A DNA stretch of 32,500 nucleotides. Origin: Neocallimastix lanati (nom. inval.) (lineage: Eukaryota; Neocallimastigomycota; Neocallimastigomycetes; Neocallimastigales; Neocallimastigaceae). The translations under genes and the position numbers were made by a program. Numbering within the stretch: position 1 is the stretch's first letter; each line of letters starts with the position of its first letter. Shown piece by piece: positions 19,901 through 28,896 of the stretch. The notes under the pieces are model-generated. The model was not told the DNA's origin and made no database searches. It was given only the letters and a program-made list of their open reading frames with translations. The stretch covers positions 452,501 through 485,000 of the forward strand of contig JACVTC010000122.1 in the NCBI GenBank assembly GCA_016946835.1, read 5' to 3'.

Positions 19901-22900
19901 ATACAAATAATTCGAAATTATTTTTTTAGCAACAGCATTACCATTTTTTACTTGTATTAGATACTCTCTATCCTCAAAATAACCTTTAGAAGAAATAAGT
20001 TTTAAAAGTTTTAAAATTTCTTGAATATCACTAATAATTTTAGCAAATGTTTCACATACATCAAAATAATCTATCTCTCTTTGATCCTTTTTTCTTAATA
20101 ATGCTACGGTTCTTAATTCCAACATTTCTTCATTATCCTTTTTAACGTATTTTTTATTATTGAAATAATACACATTACACTTATATTCTGGATAGTCATT
20201 AATAATTCTAAATTCACTATCTTCATATATTTTTCGAATATGAACCTTATTTAATTCATTTGGATCCAAATGATTTGTATACAATTCATAAAAGTCAGAA
20301 TATTTTCCAGAGGAATCTACAAATTTAATACCTATATCACGGTAATTATTGTTATCTTTTAAAGTTTTAGTAAATATTTCCAAGAATTCCTTTTCACTTT
20401 TTCCTTGACTTTTTTCTTTAAGTTCTTGAAGAAGAGTCATACAAGTTTCCAATTGATCAATATCAGCTAATGATATACTGAAATCCTCAGAATCATCAAT
20501 AAATTCACCCATTTGATGTATATCATCGACATTTTTATCTTTAATGAATTTAATGAGTGATTGTTCCTCATACATTTTAGTAATGACGGTGCAAGCATTA
20601 GAAGAATGCTTAGAATTAAGATTAAAAATATTTAAATTTAATTCTTTCAATAAATCATCTGTTTCAATTAAATCCTTAAAACTATTAAAGTTGGTTAATT
20701 TTTCGATAACGATCCTTAAATGATCTCTAATTTTATTTGAATTTAAATTGAAATCATTTAATAACAAAATTGTTTTTTCATAGAGATCAATATTCTTATC
20801 TCGATTATTCAGAAGACGAAGTTTTTCATGAATTCTATTAGTTGTATTTCCTTGAACTCTAAGAATATCTTTCATGATATTGATTTCCTTTTCAATTTCA
20901 TCATCTTTTAATTTAGAAAAAATATTAATTAAAAACTCTAATTCGATTTCATCTTCAGTTGTTGAATCAAATAATTTTTTTAATTTTAGAAATTTGCCCT
21001 TTGTTTTATCGAATATGACATTATCTTTACTTTGATGATTTATGCGTTTTTCATCATCATCGCCATCATCATCATAATTATCATCATTATCATCATCATC
21101 ATTATCATTATCATTATTTTCTTTTTGATAATCATGAATTAAAGTAAATATTTTTGAATTTTTTAATTGAGAAATTTGATGGGCTTCATTAAACATTTTT
21201 TCAAATTTTAAATTATTTAAATCTTCCTCACAAGGAAAGTTCTTTATTGGATTACTTAAAATTTCAAATCTAATTTCTTCAAAGTTTTGAATAATTTCCC
21301 TTTTTTCATTTGGATAATAATTTTTAAAAATATTAATTATTTCTTCCATTTTCTCAAGAGTACTGTTACATGATTTAATTTTATTAACTATTTTAGGATA
21401 TAATTGGTTCATAACATCACCATTATAGTTTCCTAATGCTAAAATATAGAATCTTGATTCTAATTCATTATATTTTTTATTATTATTATATTCGTAAGTC
21501 ATCTTATATAATTGATGCATATTTTGAAGTTGGTTTATAGAAAAATTAAAATCATTTAACCTATCAATAATATTTTTAATGATACTCAATGATTTATTAA
21601 TATAAATAGCCTTTCTAAACTGATCATCTTCATAATTAAAGTAACCCATTCTAACAAATTCAAAAAGAAATTTTAAATTTTCTGAAGGTTTAATGGCAAA
21701 AATTTCATCTTGTTTAATTACTCTATTTCCCAATTTATTTAAAATTAATTGAGACACTTTTTCATTTTTTAATTTACCTAAAATTTCAAGAGCATTACCG
21801 TTTGAAAAATCATTAACGCTTTTAACCAAATTTTCAATTAATGAAAGATTTAATTCATTTGAAAAATTATTTAACATAAAAATAAAAATTTCATTAGATT
21901 CATTCTGATTAAAATTACTTTTAGTGGCACCAATTAACTTTTTCATACAATAATTATCATTATTAGAGACTAGTCTATATAACTGAGTCACCAACACTTC
22001 TATATCACTAAATTCCATATTATCTCTTTCTAAACCTTCTATAAAAGTATTAATTAAGTTATCAATTATATGGTTATTTTGTTTTAAATTATTTTCCATA
22101 TTGAAAAGATTATAAACAATTCTTAAATGATGATAATTTCTAACCTTTTTAACAATAGAAGATATAAATTCATTATAATTATTTTCAAATTGTATTTTAT
22201 AATCATAAGGGTCTTTAACATTACCTACAAATTTTTTAATGAATTTTTCATCAACCTTATCTAAATCAATATGTTCAATTAAAGTTGCAAATTCTTTATT
22301 ACTTTTATGCTCTCGGTAATATTTTTTATTATCTTCTTGTATATAATTAAGAATATCCATATTACTCCATCGATCATTTTCAATATAAACTTTTCCTGTG
22401 GTATGAAGAGCATCATCTATTTTTTCCATAATCGATTTTGTCATTAGTATGTTTCCATATTTTAAGGTGATATTTTTCAATTTTTTTAACTTTTCATAAT
22501 CTTTCTCATTCAAACTATTAATTAATAAGATAAATTTATTTTTAATATTATTTATATCTTGATTTTCTAATTCCATTTCAATTAAATTTTTAATAAAATT
22601 TTCTAATAATCCTAAATCAGTATCTTCTGTTGGTTTAGGACATTTATCAAATTGAATTTTTGGTTCATATTTCTTAATATAATGCGCTTGAGAAGAGAAA
22701 AATCTTAAATAGTCATTGTAACTGGATGCAAGCATTAATACATCATTTAAAGATGTTTTTTCCCAATCAGCAGCTGAAAAAATGTTCCTTAAGTTTGAAA
22801 AAACCAAATTTGGAAATAACTTTTTGTGCTTTATAATAAAATCAATAGCGTCTTGCTTCATAATGATTTTATTAAAATATTCATTAAATTTATTTTCTAA

Positions 22901-24349
22901 TGAGTTCATTTGATGAAATAATATGATAAAGAGATAATATCCTGTAAGTGATTTTTTTTCAAGATTACCATAGTAATAACTTCCCATTAAACGAATTAAT
23001 TTGTCATATTCACTATTATTATATTTACGGATGTCAATTTTTTCTTTATCCACAAAATTAGATAAAATAATGTCTAATAATCTTTTTGATTCCTTTGGAA
23101 TTGAATAAAAATATTTATTGTTATCTATAACAGTATTGAAATACACCAACATATATTCAAAATTTATTTTTTCAGGTTCTATTATATTTTTCAGAGCTTC
23201 TTCTAAAAGATCTGGAATCAAATTTTTTACTTCATTACCAATTAAATATTTTTTATAAATAACAAACTTTTGCAAATCAGATATTACATATTTTCCTTTA
23301 GTGGGATCTTTTATTGTTTTTACTGTCTTACTATCATCAGCATTTAAAAATTTTTTTTTAAAATTTTTAATTGTTTTAGCAAAAATTTTAGTTATATCCT
23401 TTATTTTACTTGTTTCTTTATCAATATTAACATAATCTAATGTAAATAAAAACAATTGTTGATATTTTTTAATTGTTATAATTGATTTTGATTGAACTAA
23501 TTCGTCGTTATAAGTAAATATAATTTTAAACCTTTTGGTATCTTCATTCAATTTGATATTTATCTTATATAAAAAAATACTTTTATTTTCAAATGAATTA
23601 TTAAATTCTTGTACTATTATTTGTTTAATTTCTTTTTTTTCATTTGTTATATTATTTATTTCTTCTGAATTTATTTCTGAAATAATTTCGATTAATTCGA
23701 TATTCAAACCTTCAATACATTTATTATTTTCAGAAAGAAGATTTAAATTAGAAATTAATGGAAGAATCAAGTATATGACAGTATTCTGAATAGTACTTTC
23801 ATTCTCAAATTCTTGTTTATCTTTTTTAGTTTCAGGATCAACTTTGGATTTATCTTTTTTATCTTCAGGATCAATTTTAGATTTATTTTTTTCTGTTTCA
23901 GGATCAACTTTGGATTTATCTTTTTCTGTTTCAGGATCAACTTTGGATTTATCCTTTTCAGTTTCAGGATCAACTTTGGATTTATCTTTTTCAGTTTCAT
24001 GATCAACTTTGGATTTATCTTTTTCAGTTTCATGATTAACTATGGATTTATCTTTTTCAATTTCAGGATTAACTTTGGATTTATCTTCTTCTGAATTGTG
24101 ATGATTATTGACCATATTCATTAAATCATAATTTCGATTATCAATTTCAATTAAATTTTCATCATTTTTATTATTATTATTATTATTATAATTATTATTA
24201 TTATTATTATTATAAGTTTCATTATTGAACATTTCATCATATTCATCATAATATTTTTTTTCATCAAAACTTTCATTATCACTAGAGCTTTCATTAGAAT
24301 ATTCAGTACCTCTTAATATATTATACCTATTATTTTCATATTGATCCAT
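13976..24349 (-). CDS. RNF213-like: RNF213/mysterin-like giant AAA+ ATPase, N-terminal arm and ATPase core (3457 aa to in-frame stop)
   Basis: Starts at ATG 24349 (MDQYENN) after an A-rich leader and runs 3457 codons without an intron. Order: Asn-rich N-tail; eight 11-residue DKSKVDPETEK-type repeats (about 87-178); a possible beta-rich domain, then a long helical arm; a P-loop-like SGLGKST (1761-1767); AAA unit with P-loop GETGCGKTS (2177-2185), Walker B FLDEIN (2241-2246) and AACNPYR; AAA unit with P-loop GKPGCSKS (2509-2516) and Walker B YFDEMGLAE (2583-2591); then NWPFDASKMNRG, HGTRDFYYLIK and FLNRVEKQ. These match the two active ATPase units (AAA3, AAA4) of RNF213, a dynein-like AAA+ protein of about 5200 aa that joins an ATPase core to a ubiquitin ligase. 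Joined length here is about 5105 aa. A TAA ends it near the core/ligase boundary, so the product as read would lack the ligase part. Acidic loops lie near 1080-1100 and 3030-3055. Confidence 0.88.
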   Translation of the reverse strand: MDQYENNRYNILRGTEYSNESSSDNESFDEKKYYDEYDEMFNNETYNNNNNNNYNNNNNNKNDENLIEIDNRNYDLMNMVNNHHNSEEDKSKVNPEIEKDKSIVNHETEKDKSKVDHETEKDKSKVDPETEKDKSKVDPETEKDKSKVDPETEKNKSKIDPEDKKDKSKVDPETKKDKQEFENESTIQNTVIYLILPLISNLNLLSENNKCIEGLNIELIEIISEINSEEINNITNEKKEIKQIIVQEFNNSFENKSIFLYKINIKLNEDTKRFKIIFTYNDELVQSKSIITIKKYQQLFLFTLDYVNIDKETSKIKDITKIFAKTIKNFKKKFLNADDSKTVKTIKDPTKGKYVISDLQKFVIYKKYLIGNEVKNLIPDLLEEALKNIIEPEKINFEYMLVYFNTVIDNNKYFYSIPKESKRLLDIILSNFVDKEKIDIRKYNNSEYDKLIRLMGSYYYGNLEKKSLTGYYLFIILFHQMNSLENKFNEYFNKIIMKQDAIDFIIKHKKLFPNLVFSNLRNIFSAADWEKTSLNDVLMLASSYNDYLRFFSSQAHYIKKYEPKIQFDKCPKPTEDTDLGLLENFIKNLIEMELENQDINNIKNKFILLINSLNEKDYEKLKKLKNITLKYGNILMTKSIMEKIDDALHTTGKVYIENDRWSNMDILNYIQEDNKKYYREHKSNKEFATLIEHIDLDKVDEKFIKKFVGNVKDPYDYKIQFENNYNEFISSIVKKVRNYHHLRIVYNLFNMENNLKQNNHIIDNLINTFIEGLERDNMEFSDIEVLVTQLYRLVSNNDNYCMKKLIGATKSNFNQNESNEIFIFMLNNFSNELNLSLIENLVKSVNDFSNGNALEILGKLKNEKVSQLILNKLGNRVIKQDEIFAIKPSENLKFLFEFVRMGYFNYEDDQFRKAIYINKSLSIIKNIIDRLNDFNFSINQLQNMHQLYKMTYEYNNNKKYNELESRFYILALGNYNGDVMNQLYPKIVNKIKSCNSTLEKMEEIINIFKNYYPNEKREIIQNFEEIRFEILSNPIKNFPCEEDLNNLKFEKMFNEAHQISQLKNSKIFTLIHDYQKENNDNDNDDDDNDDNYDDDGDDDEKRINHQSKDNVIFDKTKGKFLKLKKLFDSTTEDEIELEFLINIFSKLKDDEIEKEINIMKDILRVQGNTTNRIHEKLRLLNNRDKNIDLYEKTILLLNDFNLNSNKIRDHLRIVIEKLTNFNSFKDLIETDDLLKELNLNIFNLNSKHSSNACTVITKMYEEQSLIKFIKDKNVDDIHQMGEFIDDSEDFSISLADIDQLETCMTLLQELKEKSQGKSEKEFLEIFTKTLKDNNNYRDIGIKFVDSSGKYSDFYELYTNHLDPNELNKVHIRKIYEDSEFRIINDYPEYKCNVYYFNNKKYVKKDNEEMLELRTVALLRKKDQREIDYFDVCETFAKIISDIQEILKLLKLISSKGYFEDREYLIQVKNGNAVAKKIISNYLYEDDGKDLEDVINELNDILEDQNNEVRRLYRNNQNARMIHGRQFSYIYNFITGKTNKKGYNDVILKNILKYLTNNKVKDYKVKDVVIPLTDESQLDQMYRNVGDYLDKLYIENGINFKKINKKAILSNDTKRGIYSHSCRLEDVERNAIYCALDLTGEFPLAQTVLYCNDYTTEDEIISFVYRSIKCDQNALFIFIKPESLSREKKNLLIELLKELYLENPKKMRSCLLFIYTEGNKMDEAIIEIQKLPYHIYFDFKGNNERYYQKKLPNIQIYSSEISGLGKSTLIKNDFQRENINYKYVYFPLGDNLDKKEIIERLLKLSGKKIALHLDLCSMSQYELAREFLFSFLVLQCYSQNENIFYYGNEMIVKVELPNDFIDFRRLFPIFDFFESTELKSNALPPLIVPNDTSSEIQIVCNYLKNIANINNRDIYIPNINSKSTGSISAVPLSQEECSRIIFGNLNIEYPNYYQITSYINILAEQLIHFSKSIYLNRDQIYEYRRITRNIDNIRFFFVDSLVKITKHFITSSYDNIIKGQNVTHDQQKGNVDIDKAKKKATTLLTKKIPFSFQNIRPSMMIINEDEYTLSIIKTCADNTPEYTLLKSIYRLDYTNRDKDVINYNTLKTREFLVEVKKVLNLYNPIDKDDHDSPREKGGKQLKFLSDIVKSYVFTADNFMKLILISLRLRTNIPVILMGETGCGKTSLIKIIANLKDITMNTLNVHAGIEDSDIIKFLKDHNLFQDPRKNTDKKTIEDTVWIFLDEINTCNYLGLITEIILKNSCKGEKLTKNAKFIAACNPYRLDIRKKGKEKIGLIDNEKHSVSNLVYSVNPLPHSLLNFVFDFGSPNEDDIKKYISNMVFEFLKDAIKEEDILYEIQDIAEDSIFDAHEYIKNNFDISSVSLRDIRRLGILFKWFSHDLLKNPYMKKRFKMENRKIYYYSLNLSIYLCYYIRIFNKKVREGFINKMKRSFGTLLDSDFDFEAFPKKIQKEIADAVKLEKGIAKNKALLENLFAIFVCLNTKIPLFIIGKPGCSKSLSAQLIFKSMNGKDSSHEFFKYFPKVYTKSYQGSRTSTSKGILKIFEKARSSLSNKEFSRDIISAIYFDEMGLAEISKNNPLKVIHSQLEYDDNEMKVAFIGISNWPFDASKMNRGIAISIPEPDQQDLIDTAIAIAKSYDTRLEQDYLEYYEYLSKTYYKYKYILREKPKDFEELKSQKNIKEFHGTRDFYYLIKNASNKFIENDFPKDKFEISQILNESIERNFGGLDKSIKIFKDTLMEYFDKINSSNYHDVMKCINSNINDPKSRYLLVVTKSSISPFLITLILDQLDKNYVFYYGSNFEEDNIKGYYSAKVLNKVQISMNEDTVMILKNLSCMYPSLYDLFNQNFRRVGESNYARIALGNSNTQNYKVNDNFRCVVLMDKNELDQQDPPFLNRVEKQIIKFEYLLDDKQREFSKQIYDTISKLCEVNTKELKLKIDIKSEVINCDFEEIQGIIFQLLINSKSNHNQNLNSLKDHKISSIESNNESTGNEKSLNEDEEEIRKIFEVSDDDEDSDDDKDNDNDSDDDDNESNHNNKINNEINTFKSELMTKNSNIDYEMIKEKVYEKIVPTFSQDLIFYFKNFEYGRTNHEEFKTIFNVYIKDEEQRKNLKSYLKCLTTNKNIIYTYSNILDSIFEFNESIENNKYGLFSKEKTKNVFINQYNSERDIDDSLLEYYKKNNYNLCIIHFDISDCIHLNHINYLIENIENNMNERNNNTSELKPIIFIIHISRIVNTNENDDEGENEDENNNEKIYNNYLISHLTKWKQIFIDNLNGMNISINEIINASNIELFTNKKLINLNKVFKDELFHSFSFIKYDFKINVSNIRKEEYIERICNYINKNEKLKKVIQELVLDKIRTLKENIVVGVFKNYNFEENDIDFISVLIKYLKSIYKTGLINSLIQLEKLNIISTKLLMEDELDNDFFENIYKEGIKKLSP
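23816..24091 (-). repeat. 33-bp tandem repeat encoding eight 11-aa units
   Basis: The minus strand encodes about eight units of the form E-K-D-K-S-K-V-D-P-E-T near the N-terminus of the RNF213-like protein. Variants are Asn/His/Ile at single positions and the last units are the most divergent. The middle units are nearly identical, pointing to recent expansion. Phe/Lys-rich frames on either strand here are by-products of the repeat. Confidence 0.9.
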
Positions 24350-24791
24350 TTTTATTTCTTTTATTTATATTTATTAAATGAATAATAATTATAATATTTT
24401 TTTTTTTGATATATTATTTACAAACTATTTTTTTTTTTTTTTAATATTTTATTTTTAAAGTATTATTTCATAATAATTTTTTATTATTAACATTGTTAAA
24501 ATATGTTATTAATATTTTAAATTTAAAAAAAAAAAAAAAAATTTAAAAAAATAAAGAATTATCTATATTTATATCAAAAAAATAAAAAAAATAAAAAAAA
24601 AAAAAAATTATATATATATATATATATATATATTTATCTAATCAAAAAAAAAAATGGACATAAAATGAAAATTTATTTTAAAACGAAAAATATAAAATAA
24701 ATTAAATTAAATGATATAAAACCAAAAAATGAATTAAATTTTCATTTAATTATTATTATTATAATTATTATAATTATTATTATTATTATTA

Positions 24792-24829
<38 letters not shown>

Positions 24830-25049
24830 TATTATTTATTATTTAATTATTTATTATTCATGATTGTATTATTCTATAATTTCTTAAAAACTTTAATTTT
24901 TTAATTAATCCAAAAATGTCTAAAATCTTAAATATTAAAAAAATATTATTGGTCGAATTTTATATTATACTTATATTTTTAGTTATTATGTCCAACATTT
25001 AAATAAATCAAAAATTATCTATTTATTCATTAATTAATTAATTAATTAT

Positions 25050-25217
<168 letters not shown>

Positions 25218-26108
25218 CATATAAACAAAATAAAATAAGAATAATATAAGAAAATAAATAAATGAAAAAAACTTCTACATCTATGGTTAATTCGTAATAT
25301 TATTTTTATTATTTTTAATCATCATTAATAATAATTAATTCCCTAATTAAAATAATAAAAAAAATGTTTTTATATATAAATTATAATTAATATATTATTA
25401 TAATTTTAAAAGCAATACTTCTTCCCGATTACCTTTCTCTTTTCTACTATAAATAATTATACAATATGACATTAAGGTATATATAATAATTTAAATGCTT
25501 TCTAACATTTCTCAATAAATATATATATATGTAATAATCCTATTTACAAGATACCCTAAAAATAAATAAATATATATATATATATATAATTTTAATTATA
25601 CTATATAATTATATTTATTAAAATGATTAGTACATATATATTTAAAGTAAATTAGGAAATACGAAATTATTTCTGAAAAATAGTATATCTTAAAAAAAAA
25701 AAAAAATTAAAGGAAATACTTTAATAAATTATGATAAAAATTAAATATTTAATATATTAATAAATATCATAATGTATAATATATATTAAATATTTAATCT
25801 GTTTTAAAATTTGAATAAAAAAAGTAATAATTAAAGTATATATATATATATGTAAAAACATATATGCATATATCGATATATTAAGCATCAAAATAATCGT
25901 AAATTTCAGTAATTAATAAAATTCCTATTTTTAAAACAATAGTAATCTTAACGAGTTATCAATTATTATAATTATAATAATATATTTTAATAATATATTT
26001 TTATTTATTAAAAAAAAAAAAAATACTTTATCAATTTTAGATAAGATATTTAATGCTTATACATATATATATATATATTAAATATATACATATTTGACAA
26101 TTTAATGT

Positions 26109-26151
26109 AATGGTCATTCCATATATAAATGATAATTTTAATTAAATGTAT

Positions 26152-26198
<47 letters not shown>

Positions 26199-26260
26199 TT
26201 TTAAATGACCATTTCTAATTTCTTTGTTTTAAAAAAAAAAAAAAAAAAAAAATGGTCATT
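26109..26260. repeat. Alternating inverted copies of AATGGTCATT
   Basis: AATGGTCATT at 26109-26118, its reverse complement AATGACCATT at 26204-26213, and AATGGTCATT again at 26251-26260. The first pair encloses a (TTTA)n array and the second pair a T/A homopolymer stretch, so either pair could form a stem around simple sequence. Confidence 0.6.
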
Positions 26261-26692
26261 TCAAATATATAAAAATTGTAATTTTCTTAAAATAAAAAAT
26301 ATTAGATTTTACATGTCATTTATATATATTATTTTTTTAGAAGATAAATAATTATATAATATATATATGATTTTTTATTCAAAAAGAAAATTTAGATTTT
26401 ACATATATAATATATATAATTTTTTTTTAAAAAAAAAAAAAAATTGAATAATAAATTTGTAAATAAAATTTTTAATAATAGAAAAAAGTAGATAATTTTA
26501 ATCAAATAGTTATTAATTTATTTATTTTTAATATTTTTAATTAAATAGTTAATCCATGGATTGTTGCAATATTTTGAATGAAGTGATTATTAATATCTAT
26601 TTGATATATTTTGTGAAGAAAAAGATTGTTTGGAAATTACTACAACATCTCATATAAAGAGAGATGCATTTCGCCAAGTGTATGTATAATAT

Positions 26693-26926
26693 TTTTAAGA
26701 TATTCTATACAATCATAAATAAATATATAAATGATTATTATTTCAAAAGAAATAATAATATATTCTATTAAAAAAGAATTATAAAATATTATTTTTTTAT
26801 AAAAAATTATCTTTATTTTTATAATTGAATATTAATAATTATATATAAAAAAAAGAATATTTATTAGTTATTTAATTATTAAAATCAAGCCATATATTAA
26901 AGTACGCCACATTGCGTAATGCACTA
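26693..26926 (+). repeat. Dispersed direct repeat, copy 1
   Basis: Begins TTTTAAGATATTCTATACAA and ends TACGCCACATTGCGTAATGC-ACTA. It is closely matched along its length by 27471-27754. The GC-containing end motif ACGCCAC....AATGCA stands out from the surrounding A/T DNA and recurs elsewhere in the region in both orientations. Confidence 0.8.
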
Positions 26927-27140
26927 GATTCTAAATTTTATTTATCTTTGTTAGAAAATTAGTAAAGTTAGTAAATAAACAGATTGCTATAATTTTGATA
27001 AGAATTTATAATAGAATAAAATTAATAATAAGAGTATTTTAAATCCTAAGAATTCAATAAAACATAATTTTGTAAATTAGGAAAATTTTATATATTATAA
27101 AAGAAACAATAATAAATAATAATTAATAATTAATAACTAA

Positions 27141-27167
27141 GAATATGTTACATTTTGAAATGTGGCG
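27141..27167 (-). repeat. Inverted copy of the ACGCCACATT end motif
   Basis: Read on the minus strand this is TACGCCACATTTCAAAATG followed by TAAC. It faces the end of direct-repeat copy 1 (26902 onward), so 26901-27167 is bounded by inverted ends as in a MITE of about 267 bp. Confidence 0.5.
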
Positions 27168-27470
27168 TATATGTAAAATTTTAATTTGTATTTTAATGCC
27201 CCAGATTTTTAATTTTTTAAAAAATTATTGTAAATAAATAAATATATAAAACTAGAAATAAATGTAACAAAAAAATTTTCTCATAAGCACTTTCTTTATT
27301 TATAATTGTTAACATAAAAAAAGAAATAAAAAAAAATAATTAATTAAATAAACACTATATAAAATAAATAATAAATATTTAAATTAAATATAAATAATAA
27401 GAACGTAGTGTATTTCATAATCGTACATTTCATAATGTGGTTAATACATATTTTAAAATAAAGCCATACA

Positions 27471-27754
27471 TTTTAAGATATTCTATACAATCATAAATAA
27501 ATATATAAATAATTATTATTTCAAAAGAAATATTATATTTTTACATTTAAATATTATTAAATAACTATTTCAAAAGAAATAATAATATATTCTATTAAAA
27601 TGAATTATATAGAATTAATTTTTTTATAAAGAATTTATTTGTACAATAAATTATATATATATACGAAAGAATATTTATTACTTATTTAATTATTATATAT
27701 TTGGTTATTAAAATAAGCCATATATTAAGATACGCCACATTACAAAATGCACTA
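27471..27754 (+). repeat. Dispersed direct repeat, copy 2
   Basis: Same start and end as the copy at 26693-26926, with about 50 bp extra where a short internal segment around TTTCAAAAGAAAT is duplicated. Ends TACGCCACATTACAAAATGC-ACTA. Confidence 0.8.
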
Positions 27755-28020
27755 TCCCCAATAATAAATTATAAAAAATTATTATGTTTTTATTTTTACT
27801 TATTAAAGAATGGGAAAAAAAAATTGAAAAAAATTAAACAAATAAAGCAAAAAAAAAAAAAAAAATTGTTATAAATAAAAAATATAAATATAATTTATAT
27901 CTTTAAAATTAAATATTATTAAGTATTTTTATCAAAAATTATTAAAATTTGTCTTTAAAATTAAATATTATAAAGTATAAAGTATTATTTTATTTATTTA
28001 ATAAAAATTAAGCCACTCTT

Positions 28021-28054
28021 TTATAAACAATTTACTAAAGTAAACTGTTTATAA
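28021..28054. repeat. 34-bp imperfect palindrome
   Basis: The TTATAAACA...TGTTTATAA segment reads almost the same on both strands. It is flanked on both sides by AAGCCAC-type motifs (about 28010 and 28054) that resemble the ACGCCAC ends of the local repeat family. Confidence 0.5.
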
Positions 28055-28093
28055 AGCCACGTTCCGAAATGTAAATACCTATATTCATATGTA

Positions 28094-28127
<34 letters not shown>

Positions 28128-28285
28128 CCCTATTAAAAAAATATTAAAAAATTCTATTAAAGTAATATAGATATATTCTACTAAATTGTAATCTTTCTAT
28201 GGTTTATGCATTTACCAAGGGAACTAGTATTAAAATCATTGGGTTAGGTTATATTTTGCTTCAAAGAGATGTTAGGAACGGGAGA

Positions 28286-28565
28286 GTTGCATTTCCCCAA
28301 ATTGCATTTCGCCAGATTGCATTTCGCCAAGTGGCGTAGTATTAAAATGTTGCATTTCCCCAAGTTGCTATTCGCCAGGTTGCATTTCGACAAGTAGAGT
28401 ATTGATATAAATAAATGAATAAATAAATAAATATTAATTCAAAATATTTTTTTTAAAATTGTTTTTATGCGATATTAATAATATTTAATTTTATTTATTG
28501 ATTTATTTATTTATTTAATAATTTTCAAGTTGGCGAAATGCAACTTGGCGAAATGCCCCACACCC
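28286..28565. mobile_element. MITE-like element with inverted ends made of 15-bp TTGCATTTCGCCAAG repeats
   Basis: The left end (28287-28394) carries about six tandem or near-tandem copies of TTGCATTTCGCCAAG or close variants. The right end (28526-28557) carries two copies in reverse complement (TTGGCGAAATGCAAC). Between them is A/T-rich DNA with no coding content. The unit is flanked by matching 15-base direct repeats, GTTAGGAACGGGAGA (28271-28285) and GTTAGGAACAGGAGA (28566-28580), with one mismatch, which look like a target-site duplication. No transposase is present, so it would be non-autonomous. A 15-bp minisatellite with an inverted segment is the alternative. Confidence 0.5.
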
Positions 28566-28754
28566 GTTAGGAACAGGAGAAGCACTCCGAGAAAAGGCGG
28601 ACTAGAGAATTCTCAGCAATAATATGCATATCAGAGTGCCTATTCGGAACACTCAGTAAGTTCGTCCAGCAGGGACATTATCTGCCTATCTTAAGAGTTG
28701 TGACAACCTCAATATTTCCACTCCCCTTAAGGAGAGGACTAAAAACAAAAGAGG
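28561..28754. other. GC-richer island of unknown nature
   Basis: About 190 bp with composition near 45% GC in DNA that is otherwise mostly above 85% A/T. The plus strand is open for about 60 codons after TAG 28567-28569 and includes ISECLFGTLSKFVQQGHYLP. The minus strand reads KGSGNIEVVTTLKIGR and, after one stop, HSDMHIIAENSLVRLF. I cannot identify either. No tRNA A/B boxes or cloverleaf are evident. It may be a fragment of a transposon, of a structural RNA gene or of a transferred segment. Confidence 0.4.
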
Positions 28755-28896
28755 TAAATACTAAAATAAAAAAAAAAAAAAAAAAATTATTAAAAAAAAC
28801 TATTGAAAAAAACTAATTAAAAAAAAACTAATTAAAAAAAAACTAAATAAAAAAATTATTAAAAAAAATATTAAAAAAAACTATTAAAAAAAAAAA

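Noticed and set aside
23767-24094. Phe/Ile-rich plus frame and Lys/Leu/Ile-rich minus frame
   Set aside because: They are other-frame readings of the 33-bp repeat at the N-terminus of the RNF213-like gene.
28269-28397. Plus-strand 42-codon ORF with repeated LHFAK/LHFPK units
   Set aside because: The periodicity comes from the 15-bp repeat, which is a multiple of three. The same repeat occurs inverted and elsewhere outside any frame, so it is not a gene.
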